Of a DNA stretch of 64,000 nt, positions 41,860-50,056 are shown piece after piece. Source of the DNA: an uncultured Oscillospiraceae bacterium (GTDB taxonomy: Bacteria; Bacillota; Clostridia; Oscillospirales; Oscillospiraceae); NCBI GenBank assembly GCA_947629795.1, contig CANRFC010000002.1:124001-188000 (forward strand), in the 5' to 3' direction. Each line of letters begins with the position of its first letter. The stretch's first letter is position 1. The notes beneath the pieces were generated by a model that did not search any database, had not been told where the DNA came from, and saw only the letters and a list, made by a program, of their open reading frames with translations. The position numbers and the translations under genes were made by a program.

Positions 41860-42615
41860 ATGGAAACGATCGAGTTATTCTATCCGCAGATCGCGGCCCG
41901 GGCGGGCCCCTACACCTTCCGGCAGGGCATCGAGTTCGAGATATACTCCTCGAAGACCTCATACTTCGATTGGGCGAAGATACGCTTCACCGAGGAATAT
42001 GAGCCGAAGATCAGCCTCGCCCGGAAGGACCCCGCCGCGATCGAGCTCGGCTACAATGACGCGCTCGAGGAAGTGTTCACCGGCTTCGTCTCCAAGCCCT
42101 ACAACGGGGGCGGCTTCGTCAATGAGATCAACCTCAAAGACGAGATGCTGCTCCTCGAGGAGACGGAAATCAATGACACATTCCTCGACACGACCCCGCA
42201 GGAGATGATCTCCTACTTCCTCGGGAAGGCGGGGGTCTCCCGGATGAAGCTCGCCTCCACCGGCTACCCAAGGCGGAAGCGGCTCCCCATTCGGAAGATG
42301 AGCGTCGTCCAGGCGATCAACGCAGTACACGCGGCCTGGAACATCAAGCCGAGGTTCTTCTTCTCGGGCGGCGTCTTCTATTGGGACGAGAAGCCCGAGC
42401 AGAGCAAGGTCTACACGTTCGAGTATGGGGTCAACATCCTATCGCTCGAGAGGCCGGGCGGCGTGTGGGAGCTCACGACGGTCTCCACGCCGTTCGTCAA
42501 GCACTCCCACAAGATCAACGTCATCCATCCGAAAGTGACGGGCGAGGTCGAGGTCTCGAAGGTCGTCTCCATGACGAACGAGGACGGCTTCATCCGCACG
42601 AAGATTTATTTCTAA
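41860..42615 (+). CDS. Baseplate hub protein (Mu gpP/late control D-like)
   Basis: The 251-residue protein contains IEFEIYSSKTSYFDWAKIRF, NDALEEVFTGFVSKPYNGGG, INLKDEMLLLEETEINDTFL and TPQEMISYFLGKAGVSRMKL. The fold pattern and position match the gp27/gpD/Mu gpP hub family, although it is shorter than Mu gpP. It would cap the tail tube and hold the spike. Confidence 0.75.
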   Translation: METIELFYPQIAARAGPYTFRQGIEFEIYSSKTSYFDWAKIRFTEEYEPKISLARKDPAAIELGYNDALEEVFTGFVSKPYNGGGFVNEINLKDEMLLLEETEINDTFLDTTPQEMISYFLGKAGVSRMKLASTGYPRRKRLPIRKMSVVQAINAVHAAWNIKPRFFFSGGVFYWDEKPEQSKVYTFEYGVNILSLERPGGVWELTTVSTPFVKHSHKINVIHPKVTGEVEVSKVVSMTNEDGFIRTKIYF

Positions 42616-42638
42616 GACGCAGAAAGGAGGGGCGCGTC

Positions 42639-42998
42639 ATGCTCGAGGAGTTCACGAAGGCGGCGGTCGACAAGATCATCGCCCAGGACTACCCCTACTT
42701 GAAGCTCCCCACCGTACTCTTTGCGACCGTCAGCTCGGCGCAGATGCTCGGCGAGACCTTCACCCTCGAGAAGCTCGTCGTCTACGACGAGGACGCTCCG
42801 AGGACCTTCAACGCCCACATCGACGCCCATTGGTACGAGTACACCCTCACCGTCGTCGACCGCTTCGGCAGCGTCGACGAGAACTTCCCGAAGTTCCCGG
42901 GCATCCGCTCCCGGGCGCAGTACAAACCCGGCGCGACGGTCGCCGTCGCCCTGGCCTACGGGGACAGCCCCGTCATTATTGGAGAGGTGCAGCTATGA
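42639..42998 (+). CDS. Small baseplate spike-region protein (OB-fold-like)
   Basis: The 119-residue protein has TVLFATVSSAQMLGETFTLE, HWYEYTLTVVDRFGSVDENF, and GATVAVALAYGDSPVIIGEV. The ending resembles OB-fold baseplate proteins (gpV/gp45 or DUF2577 type), though it lacks a long spike helix. AGAAAGGAGG precedes the ATG, and its stop overlaps the next start (ATGA). Confidence 0.7.
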   Translation: MLEEFTKAAVDKIIAQDYPYLKLPTVLFATVSSAQMLGETFTLEKLVVYDEDAPRTFNAHIDAHWYEYTLTVVDRFGSVDENFPKFPGIRSRAQYKPGATVAVALAYGDSPVIIGEVQL

Positions 42999-43408
42999 CA
43001 GGATTGAACGACACCGACATCCGCCTCGACGACGAGCTCGCCCTCACGCAGGCCACGGACGGCGACGCCCCCCTCTGCTCCGGGTTCGATTGCCTCTATC
43101 AGAACATCGTGCTCGAGGCTCTCACACAGCCCGGCGATCTTTTCTATGACGAGACGTTCGGATGGGGGCTCTATGACTTCATCCAGTCCGAGGGCGACGA
43201 CGAGCTCACGCAGCTCGAGATCGCGCAGCGGGCCCGGGTCGGCCTACAGAAGCGGGAGGTCATCGTCCCCGAGAGCATAGACGTCAACGTCGAGTTCTCC
43301 GACGACGTCATCCGGCTCCTCTGCTCCTTCCAGCTCATCGGCGAGGAGGAGGCCCGGACGCTCAACGTCGTCATCGGCGCGGTCTCCGTGGAGGTGGTAA
43401 CAGAATGA
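42995..43408 (+). CDS. Baseplate wedge protein (gp25/Mu gp46-like)
   Basis: The 137-residue protein starts with acidic strands (DTDIRLDDELALTQATDGDA), has IVLEALTQPGDLFYDETFGW, then IAQRARVGLQKREVIVPESI and VEFSDDVIRLLCSFQLIGEE. It matches the GPW/gp25 and Mu gp46 wedge family. It is coupled on both sides by 4-nt overlaps. Confidence 0.85.
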   Translation: MTGLNDTDIRLDDELALTQATDGDAPLCSGFDCLYQNIVLEALTQPGDLFYDETFGWGLYDFIQSEGDDELTQLEIAQRARVGLQKREVIVPESIDVNVEFSDDVIRLLCSFQLIGEEEARTLNVVIGAVSVEVVTE

Positions 43409-44538
43409 TCGACAAGGCAATACTGGACGAGGTCCTTCCCGAACTCGACCTCGAGGAGCTCAAGGACGAGCAGATCGCCGAGCTCAAGGACGAGGGCTTC
43501 GTCGTCACGAACTTCCACTCGGGCGGCGTGTTCTACACGCTGCTCATGGTATGCCTCCGCATTAGAATCGAGATCAGACAGCTCGCCCGGAACGTCTTGA
43601 ACAATATGTTCCTCACACACGCGACGGGCGCGTGGGTCGACCTCAAGGCGGCGGACTACTCCAAGAAACGCAAGAAGGCCCAGAAGACCCAGGGCCTCGT
43701 CACCCTCTCCCGGACGGACGCCGAGGGCGAGGCCGTCAAGATCGAGAAGGGCCACGTCTTCAAGAGCTCCCTCGACATCAACGGCGAGGAGCTCCGCTTC
43801 TTCGCCGTCGAAGCGGCGACCCTCAAGAAGGGGGCCCGGACGGTCGACGTCCTGGTAGAGGCCGAGAAGGAGGGGACGCGCTACAACGTCCCGGAGGGGC
43901 AGATCACGCGCAGCCTCACCTACATCTCCGGCGTCGACACCATCACCAACGGCGAGGACTGGATTGTCAGGGAGGGCAGCGACACCGAGGACGACGAGAG
44001 CCTCAAGACGAGATCGCTCCGCTCGTGGTCGGAGCTCGCGGCCCGGCCCATCGAGGACACCTTCGTCAACGCGGCGGAGAGCGTCCCCGGCGTCCTGTTC
44101 GCCCAGGCCGATTGTGACCATCCGAGGGGGCAGGGGACGATCGACGTCATCGTCACGGGCACGGCGGGCGAGGCGTCTGAAGGTCTGCTCGAGGCGGTCC
44201 GTGAGGCCGTTGACAAGATCGCGGGGCCGTATGATAATATATCCGTGAAGTCCTCCGTCACCATCGACCAGGACATCGCCGTCACCGTCACGACGAACGA
44301 CGTCACGGAGGACGAGGAGATCAAGGCCCGCGTCACGGCTATCCTCGCGGAGCTGCTCGCCGTCCGCAAGGGCCGCAAGCTCTACGAGCTCAACCTCTCG
44401 GACATCAATCACGCGATCAGGAGCAACTACAGCGCCTCGAGCAACGTCGCGATCACGACGCCCGAGGCCGACGTTAAGCTCGAGAAGGACAAGGTCATCA
44501 CCCTCGGGGCCGTCACCGTGACGATCAGAAGGGAGTGA
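43405..44538 (+). CDS. Baseplate J-like protein (Mu gp47)
   Basis: The 377-residue protein has FVVTNFHSGGVFYTLLMVCL, TGAWVDLKAADYSKKRKKAQ, a central barrel (VKIEKGHVFKSSLDINGEEL, EGTRYNVPEGQI), SWSELAARPIEDTFVNAAES and GQGTIDVIVTGTAGEA. This is the gpJ/gp47 baseplate wedge layout. It forms the baseplate periphery with gp46 and gp48. Confidence 0.92.
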   Translation: MIDKAILDEVLPELDLEELKDEQIAELKDEGFVVTNFHSGGVFYTLLMVCLRIRIEIRQLARNVLNNMFLTHATGAWVDLKAADYSKKRKKAQKTQGLVTLSRTDAEGEAVKIEKGHVFKSSLDINGEELRFFAVEAATLKKGARTVDVLVEAEKEGTRYNVPEGQITRSLTYISGVDTITNGEDWIVREGSDTEDDESLKTRSLRSWSELAARPIEDTFVNAAESVPGVLFAQADCDHPRGQGTIDVIVTGTAGEASEGLLEAVREAVDKIAGPYDNISVKSSVTIDQDIAVTVTTNDVTEDEEIKARVTAILAELLAVRKGRKLYELNLSDINHAIRSNYSASSNVAITTPEADVKLEKDKVITLGAVTVTIRRE

Positions 44539-44542
44539 GACC

Positions 44543-45403
44543 GTGAGACGCTTCGACACCTTCGGCGAGTATATGTTCGACCTCCTTTTCGCCCCTCTCA
44601 AAAAGGGGAAGCGGGCGGTCAATCAGTTCTTCATCTTCTTCAAGGTCGTCGGGCGGCTATTTGACGACGCGAAGCAGGACATCTTCCGGGTCCGGGCCGA
44701 GTCCAACATCGCCACCGCGAGCCCGGTCATGCTCCCCGTCCATGGACAGGACCGGGATATGCCCCGGCTTGAGGGGGAGGACATCGAGGCATATCGGACG
44801 CGCCTCTCCATGAAGGGAATCATCGCAGAATGGGGCGGGACGAAGACCGGCATCCTCTACGCCCTCACCGCCCTCGGCTACGATCAGAGCGAGATCGAGC
44901 GGTTCTCCCTTCAAGACCCGGAGAGGTGGGCCGAGTTCATTGTCTACCTCAAGGGGTCCAAGCAGAGCGGCGTCAATAACCTCTCGATCATCGACGCCGA
45001 GGTCCGCAAGGTCAAGGAGGGCTCCAGCAAGCCCGCCTACGGCTCCCGGGCCGGGGGCGGTATAGAGATACTCTCCGAGCTCAAGACGGGCCTCTCGTGG
45101 TATCCACGTTGCGGAGAGATCGTTTGCGGCGTGTGGCCCTATCGGACGAGCATCGGGCATCTACTCAAGAGCGGCGTCGAGGTCGCAGACACCGAAGCCG
45201 TCGCCGCCTGGGACTTCCCGAAAGTGGGCACGGTCGCGGCCTCCGAGGAGTTCTACACCCCCTACGCCTTCGCAGACTACCAGGGCCTCGACTCCGAGAT
45301 CGCGGCCTTCACACGGGACGAGAGCGGCCTCCGGCGCTATCCTATGTGCTCGACGACGCTCCGCTGCTCCGACCCAAAACGCACCGAAGGAGGTAAAAAC
45401 TAA
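44543..45403 (+). CDS. Baseplate/tail-fibre connector (Mu gp48-like position)
   Basis: The 286-residue protein has LRV-type segments FRVRAESNIATASPVMLPVH, GEDIEAYRTRLSMKGIIAEW and GTKTGILYALTALGYDQSEI, consistent with gp48/gpI-type proteins that join fibres to the baseplate. The C-terminal third (GLSWYPRCGEIVCGVWPYRT and beyond) is unique. The GTG at 44543 follows AAGGGAGTGAGACC. Confidence 0.75.
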   Translation: MRRFDTFGEYMFDLLFAPLKKGKRAVNQFFIFFKVVGRLFDDAKQDIFRVRAESNIATASPVMLPVHGQDRDMPRLEGEDIEAYRTRLSMKGIIAEWGGTKTGILYALTALGYDQSEIERFSLQDPERWAEFIVYLKGSKQSGVNNLSIIDAEVRKVKEGSSKPAYGSRAGGGIEILSELKTGLSWYPRCGEIVCGVWPYRTSIGHLLKSGVEVADTEAVAAWDFPKVGTVAASEEFYTPYAFADYQGLDSEIAAFTRDESGLRRYPMCSTTLRCSDPKRTEGGKN

Positions 45404-45736
45404 ATGGCGAAAACCCTCACAGAGACCGGCATCGAGAAGATCGGCAAACGCTTTGCCGACTCCATCGACCACGCGGCCTACAGTCTGAACGGCCTCCCGG
45501 CGACGGTCAAGCCCTTCCGCAGCACCGCAGCCGGGGACACCGTCACCATCTACGTCTACTTCGACGACACGGTCGAGGGCACGGTCGCGGACGTCCAGCT
45601 CGTCGACACGGACGGCGACGTCGTGGCGGAGACCGACCGGGCCTTCGAGAAACCCATGAGCAAGGGGCTCTATGTGGCCTTCAAATACAAGATCACCGAA
45701 AAAGAAAGCGAGGTAGAAATCAGTGGAACCGTATAA
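45404..45736 (+). CDS. Tail-associated protein, unknown
   Basis: The 110-residue protein begins KTLTETGIEKIGKRFADSID, then a beta-rich part (GDTVTIYVYFDDTVEGTVAD) and YVAFKYKITEKESEVEISGT. It lies at the fibre end of the operon and could be a small fibre or fibre-base component. AAGGAGGTAAAAACTAA precedes the ATG, and the end overlaps the next gene by 14 nt. Confidence 0.6.
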   Translation: MAKTLTETGIEKIGKRFADSIDHAAYSLNGLPATVKPFRSTAAGDTVTIYVYFDDTVEGTVADVQLVDTDGDVVAETDRAFEKPMSKGLYVAFKYKITEKESEVEISGTV

Positions 45737-46034
45737 AAAAATCGGATGGGTGGACCACGTCGAGGATGTCACGACGGGGGAAGTCATCCAGGAAGGGACG
45801 CCGCTAAGTCAGACGAACATGAACCACATGGACGACGGCATCTTCCAGAACCGGGAGGCCGTCATCACCCATGAGGCGCAGATCGCCGACGCGCAGAAGG
45901 AGATCAAGGTGCTCAAAGACGCCACGCTCAACAATATGGTGAACAACGTCTTTCTCATCAATTTTGACTCTATCAACGCGGTCGCGATCACGTCCGGCAT
46001 CTTTGACCCCGTGGCGCGAAAGCTCTATGTTTAG
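45723..46034 (+). CDS. Tail-fibre base-like protein
   Basis: The 103-residue protein contains KIGWVDHVEDVTTGEVIQEG, TPLSQTNMNHMDDGIFQNRE and a coiled-coil stretch (HEAQIADAQKEIKVLKDATL). The VIQEGTPLSQTNMNHMDDGI motif is common at the N-termini of phage tail fibres in Firmicutes. It may be a truncated fibre or a separate fibre-base subunit. The GTG at 45723 follows GAGGTAGAAATCA. Confidence 0.65.
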   Translation: MEPYKKIGWVDHVEDVTTGEVIQEGTPLSQTNMNHMDDGIFQNREAVITHEAQIADAQKEIKVLKDATLNNMVNNVFLINFDSINAVAITSGIFDPVARKLYV

Positions 46035-46344
46035 AGTCGCTTGCACTCTCAAAGAGGCAAGCTGCATACTCGGGAATCTGCTCGCGGAGCTCCGCCCGGT
46101 ATGCGAGAATTGCAGGGACCGGCCTGACGGAGAGCTCGCCCTCGAGACCGAGGACGGCCTCGCCTTGACGACCACGGCCCCGCTCACTATCGAGGGGCAC
46201 AGCTCGAGCACGGGAGAACCCGCCCGGGCGAAGCTCACAGACTACGGGTTCGAGTTCTTCGGAGACATCGCCGAAGTCCATCGAATCAGGAATAAGAGGT
46301 GCTGTTACATTGGCAGAACCCTCGACCCTGCAAAAGAAGGCTGA
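46027..46344 (+). CDS. Small protein before avd, unknown
   Basis: The 105-residue protein begins MFRVACTLKEASCILGNLLA, then ELRPVCENCRDRPDGELALE. Its ATG overlaps the previous stop by 8 nt, and its end overlaps avd by 35 nt. It has six cysteines, including CENC. No family is recognised. It sits between the tail genes and the DGR cassette, so a fibre-assembly or DGR-associated role is possible but unproven. Confidence 0.5.
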   Translation: MFRVACTLKEASCILGNLLAELRPVCENCRDRPDGELALETEDGLALTTTAPLTIEGHSSSTGEPARAKLTDYGFEFFGDIAEVHRIRNKRCCYIGRTLDPAKEG

Positions 46345-46678
46345 AATCTTCACAGAACTGGACATTTACCCCTTGCTAAAGAATTTCCCACAAGCCGAGA
46401 AATACGCCCTATCACAGGAGATCAAGCAATCGTGCTACCGGCTCGTCCGGGCGGCGGTCATGGCGAACAATCTCAAGGTCGTCAAGAAGCGCCTCGAGTG
46501 GCTGGATGAAGCGGACGCCGAGAAGACCTACCTCCTCGTCACGCTCAAGATCGCCCGGACGCAGAAGTACATCACGCAGAAGAAGCTCCTCGAATTACAG
46601 GGCAAGCTCGAAGAAGTGGGTCGTATCATCGGAGGATTGCAGAAATACTTCGCAAACCTCCAACCCCCGAGAACATAG
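46310..46678 (+). CDS. avd: DGR accessory variability determinant Avd
   Basis: The 122-residue all-helical protein includes LLKNFPQAEKYALSQEIKQS, CYRLVRAAVMANNLKVVKKR and KIARTQKYITQKKLLELQGK, ending GRIIGGLQKYFANLQ. This is the four-helix-bundle (S23-like) pattern of Avd, a pentameric basic protein that binds the DGR reverse transcriptase and template RNA. It lies immediately upstream of the template repeat, as in Bordetella phage BPP-1. The start is a TTG at 46310 with AGAGGTG upstream. Confidence 0.88.
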   Translation: MAEPSTLQKKAEIFTELDIYPLLKNFPQAEKYALSQEIKQSCYRLVRAAVMANNLKVVKKRLEWLDEADAEKTYLLVTLKIARTQKYITQKKLLELQGKLEEVGRIIGGLQKYFANLQPPRT

Positions 46679-46705
46679 TCAAGCCCCATAGGGTTATCTC
46701 TGGAT

Positions 46706-46800
46706 GTCGTCGAATCGTGCGATTCGTGGGTACAATTCGGCCCGCAACTGGAACTACAATACCTCGTCCAATCGCAATCCGAACTACGGCTTCCGGCCCG
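46706..46800 (+). ncRNA. DGR template repeat (TR) within the template RNA
   Basis: The 95-nt segment aligns without gaps to 48775-48869. It contains eight AAY (Asn) codons in the reading register of the target gene plus one substituted TAC. Of 21 adenines, 11 differ in VR; none of the 74 other bases differ. It lies in the 341-nt gap between avd and the reverse transcriptase, whose transcript would be the template RNA. The rest of the gap holds no supported gene. Confidence 0.95.
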
Positions 46801-47019
46801 CCTTGTTGGTTATTACGTCATTCGCGGCTACGGCTTCGAGTGCGTGTCCTTGTTACTTCAAGGGAGAGGTAATCCTTCGCAAGCGAAAGCAGCGTAAAAA
46901 CAGTGACCGAGACCTCGCCCGCCCTCTCGTATTGGGAAGCGAGGAGGACGTCTACAATGTGGGTAGAAACCCGCGTCATTGGTGCCAAGCCGTTCTGACT
47001 ACTGGAAAGGATGCCACGC

Positions 47020-48282
47020 ATGACGAAATTCCCCTCTTTGGTCAAGGTCAACAAGACCTTGAGACACCCCGACATCCCGCCGATTATGCCACCGGCCCCA
47101 TACGAGGAGGTCGTCGGTTATAAGCGGCTCGATGCACAGTATGACAACGCCCTCCGGGGCCCGCGTAAGTACACAAGGGAGGCCGTGCTCTACGACCTCT
47201 ATCGAGAGAAGAACAACGTCGACCTATGGCGAGAGCTCAAGCGCGTCCAACCGAGGCCGAACCCGAGGCCGAACCCAAGGGCCCCGGAGTATAGCCCCGG
47301 CCCCTATCACTACCGGCGAATCACCGAGCCGAAGGAAAGAGACCTAAACATCCCGGCCCTCCGGGACAAGGTCGTGCAGCTCCTCATCCATCAAGAGCTG
47401 CAAAACATATATCGCCCGGTTTTCGTCAAGGGCTCATACGCCTGTCAATACGGGAGAGGCCCCATCCGCGCCGCCTTAGACGTGCAGCACGACATGAGGG
47501 TCGCCCGGATGCTCTACGGCGACGACGCGGCGGTCATCAAGATCGACGCCCGGAAGTTCTTCTACTCCATCGACCGCCTGATTCTCAAGAGAATCTTGAA
47601 GAAGCGGTTCAAGAAGCTAAAGAAAAAGCACCCCGAGCTATACGAGGACCTTCTTCGGTTTTATAGGCTTCTTTGCAAAGTGATCGACTCGAGCCCGGAG
47701 GGGGAAACAGGCATCCCCCTCGGAAATGTGAGTTCGCAGGACTTCGCGAACATCTACATGAACGAACTCGATCAATATTGTGTGCGCTTCCTCGGCGTCA
47801 AATTCTTCCGGCGCTACAATGACGACATCGTCATCATCGCGCCGAACAAGGAGACCGCCCGGGAGTGGCTCGCAAAGATCAAGCAGTTCCTCGCGGAACG
47901 GCTACACCTGGAAACCAACAAGAAGACGAAGATTTTCTTCGTCCGGCAAGGGGTCAACGCCTTCGGCTACAAGATCAAGGCGACGCACATGACCGTCCGC
48001 ACCGAGTCCAAACGGCGCGAGAAGCGGCGCATCCGAGCTATGATTAGAAAGCTCAAGGCAGGGAAGGTCTCGCAGAAGTACGTCATCCAGGCCGCGCACT
48101 CGTGGCTCGGCTTCGCTCGCTGGGCGAGCGCGTACAACCTCGCGAAGAAGATATTCGGCCCCTACCGATTCATCAAAACGGAAGGAGCTTTGCCTTATGG
48201 CGCAATATCTCGGAACCGTCAAGCTCGGCGGATTCTACAACAGCGGTACAATTCTCCCCCGGCCCACAAGGCCGTGGCGTAA
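47020..48282 (+). CDS. DGR-type reverse transcriptase
   Basis: The 420-residue protein has palm motif VIKIDARKFFYSIDR near residue 173, the DGR-specific motif IPLGNVSSQ near 232 (pattern LGxxxSQ, replacing QGxxxS of group II introns), catalytic RRYNDDIVIIAP near 265, and thumb segment NAFGYKIKATHM. A proline-rich insert (RPNPRPNPRAPEY) is in the N-terminal part. It makes adenine-mutagenised cDNA from the TR RNA. The ATG at 47020 sits 9 nt after GAAAGGA; an ATG at 47011 has no spacing to it. Confidence 0.95.
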   Translation: MTKFPSLVKVNKTLRHPDIPPIMPPAPYEEVVGYKRLDAQYDNALRGPRKYTREAVLYDLYREKNNVDLWRELKRVQPRPNPRPNPRAPEYSPGPYHYRRITEPKERDLNIPALRDKVVQLLIHQELQNIYRPVFVKGSYACQYGRGPIRAALDVQHDMRVARMLYGDDAAVIKIDARKFFYSIDRLILKRILKKRFKKLKKKHPELYEDLLRFYRLLCKVIDSSPEGETGIPLGNVSSQDFANIYMNELDQYCVRFLGVKFFRRYNDDIVIIAPNKETAREWLAKIKQFLAERLHLETNKKTKIFFVRQGVNAFGYKIKATHMTVRTESKRREKRRIRAMIRKLKAGKVSQKYVIQAAHSWLGFARWASAYNLAKKIFGPYRFIKTEGALPYGAISRNRQARRILQQRYNSPPAHKAVA

Positions 48283-50056
48283 CGACACGACCCCGGACGG
48301 GGCCTCGGGGGCGGGCAATATCCCCTCGATGTCCGGCAGCATGGCGAGCTATACCTTCGGCAATACGCCGCCCGCCGAAGCGAATCAGCTCCAATGGATT
48401 AAGATCAAGGACGGGGACAAGACCCTCCTCATTTGCGACCGGGTCATCCTCGTCAACTGCTCGTGGGACGATCTCAACGCCGAGGGCTACGTCACCGGCA
48501 AGACCGTCACCATCGACGGCGCGAAGTACAAGTGCAGACTGCTCACGGGCGGCAGCACCTACCGCAGCGGGTCGGATGCCTACTCGGGCGGCTCGCCTAC
48601 TAACAACGAGTGGGACCGCTTCGTCACCCGCGAGGAGGTCATCACCGGCCTCCCGGCCCCGGTCTCCTCCGACCTCGACTCCTCGACCAACGCGACCGAC
48701 CTCAACAGCGCGCACAATAAGGTCTGGAACTGGTATTATGTGTATTCGTGGTGTCAGGAGACCTACTCGGGAGGGTCGTCGTATCGTGCGATTCGTGGGT
48801 ACTTTTCGGCCCGCGACTGGGACTACGATACCTCGTCCGATCGCTCTCCGTACTTCGGCTTCCGGCCCGTCCTTGAAGTCCTGAACACTGACCCTCTGAT
48901 CTCTGACACAGACCGCAATCTCGGAGATAAGAACGCCGACTTCACGGTCGACTACACGGTCGACGATGCCGACTCCGGCGACGTCCTGACGGCGACGGAG
49001 TCGCTCGATGGGCGAACGACGAAGTCGTTCGCCCCGACGCGAAAATTGAAAAATACCATCTCCATCTCGATCAAGGAGGTCGGCCTCGGGCCGCACACAA
49101 TCAAGGTCGTCGTCACAGACGGGCAGGGCGGGACCGCGACCCGGACGTGGACCTTCACCCGCACCAACGCCGCGCCGACCATCTCCGGGACGGACACCAA
49201 CCTCGGCGACAAGAACATGAGCTTCGTCTATGAGTACCAGGTCGACGACGCGGACGGGGACGACGTCACGGTCGTCGAGAAGCTCAACAAGGAGACCCTC
49301 CGCACCGTGAACAACGCACCCAAGAAGGAGAACCTCACCGTCACGATCTCGGCGGAGAAGCTCTACTCCCTGGGCCTCAACTCCGTCAACACGCTCCTTA
49401 TCACCGCCACGGACGGGCAGGGGGGCACGACCTACCGCCGCCTCACCTTCAAGCGCACCAACTCGGCCCCGACCATCTCCGGGCAGGACAAGGACCTCGG
49501 CAAGCAGACCGGGACCTTCTCCGAGACCTACACCGTCAACGATGCCGAGGGCGACAACGTGGTCGTCACCGAGTTCGTGGACGATACGCAGATCAGGACC
49601 TTCAAGGCTACCCTCGGGAATGAGGAGACGATCACCCTCGAGCGCGAGAAGTGGCTCGCCCTCAAGAACGGGGCGCATCAGCTCCGGGTCGAGGCCGTGG
49701 ACGGCAACTTCGCGACCTCCGTGAGAGTGTTCAACTTCTCCAAGGAGGAGACGGTCATCGCCTTCCAGCTCGCCGAGGCCGAGGAGACCGACGAGGCCGC
49801 GACGAAAATCCTCATCACGCCGACGTGGTCCATCGAGGGCGCGACGGCAAAGGTCGAGGCTTGCAATAATGCCTTCGACGACGTCCCAACCTGGGAGGAC
49901 ATCACGGCGATGGTCCAGATCAACCGGGTCTACAACTTCACCAACAAGGAGAAGACCGGGCAGAAATGGGGCGTCAACGTGCGGTTCACCATCACGAAAA
50001 ATCCCGGTTATCAGGGCGAGGTCTCGATCTCCGGGTTTGGGGGTGCTTACGAATGA
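48197..50056 (+). CDS. DGR target: C-type-lectin-like tail protein
   Basis: The 619-residue protein has an N-terminal domain (1-230) ending in the VR-coded GYFSARDWDYDTSSD and GFRPVLEVL, the usual end of formylglycine/C-type-lectin folds used by DGRs. Three repeats of about 90 residues follow (each with APTIS/LISDT..NLGDK, DDADGDDV and TDGQGGT), then a C-terminal domain (ILITPTWSIEGATAKVEACN). It is the likely receptor-binding fibre tip. AAGGAG lies 9 nt upstream of the ATG, which overlaps the reverse transcriptase by 86 nt. Confidence 0.9.
   Translation: MAQYLGTVKLGGFYNSGTILPRPTRPWRNDTTPDGASGAGNIPSMSGSMASYTFGNTPPAEANQLQWIKIKDGDKTLLICDRVILVNCSWDDLNAEGYVTGKTVTIDGAKYKCRLLTGGSTYRSGSDAYSGGSPTNNEWDRFVTREEVITGLPAPVSSDLDSSTNATDLNSAHNKVWNWYYVYSWCQETYSGGSSYRAIRGYFSARDWDYDTSSDRSPYFGFRPVLEVLNTDPLISDTDRNLGDKNADFTVDYTVDDADSGDVLTATESLDGRTTKSFAPTRKLKNTISISIKEVGLGPHTIKVVVTDGQGGTATRTWTFTRTNAAPTISGTDTNLGDKNMSFVYEYQVDDADGDDVTVVEKLNKETLRTVNNAPKKENLTVTISAEKLYSLGLNSVNTLLITATDGQGGTTYRRLTFKRTNSAPTISGQDKDLGKQTGTFSETYTVNDAEGDNVVVTEFVDDTQIRTFKATLGNEETITLEREKWLALKNGAHQLRVEAVDGNFATSVRVFNFSKEETVIAFQLAEAEETDEAATKILITPTWSIEGATAKVEACNNAFDDVPTWEDITAMVQINRVYNFTNKEKTGQKWGVNVRFTITKNPGYQGEVSISGFGGAYE
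48775..48869 (+). repeat. DGR variable repeat (VR)
   Basis: Relative to TR, codons change N196Y, N203F, N207D, N209D, N211D, N215D, N217S, N219Y and Y220F (11 nucleotide changes, all A to T, G or C). The 3' boundary TTCCGGCCCG (to 48869) is followed by divergence, marking the region where an IMH-type initiation site should lie. Confidence 0.95.

Noticed and set aside
46704-47123. Reading frame spanning the TR and the start of the reverse transcriptase gene
   Set aside because: It translates the template RNA, has no ribosome site, and overlaps the RT start; the TR is best treated as non-coding template.
47020-48282. Group II intron or retron reverse transcriptase
   Set aside because: No intron RNA domain or msr/msd is seen, while Avd, TR and VR and the LGxxxSQ motif point to a DGR.
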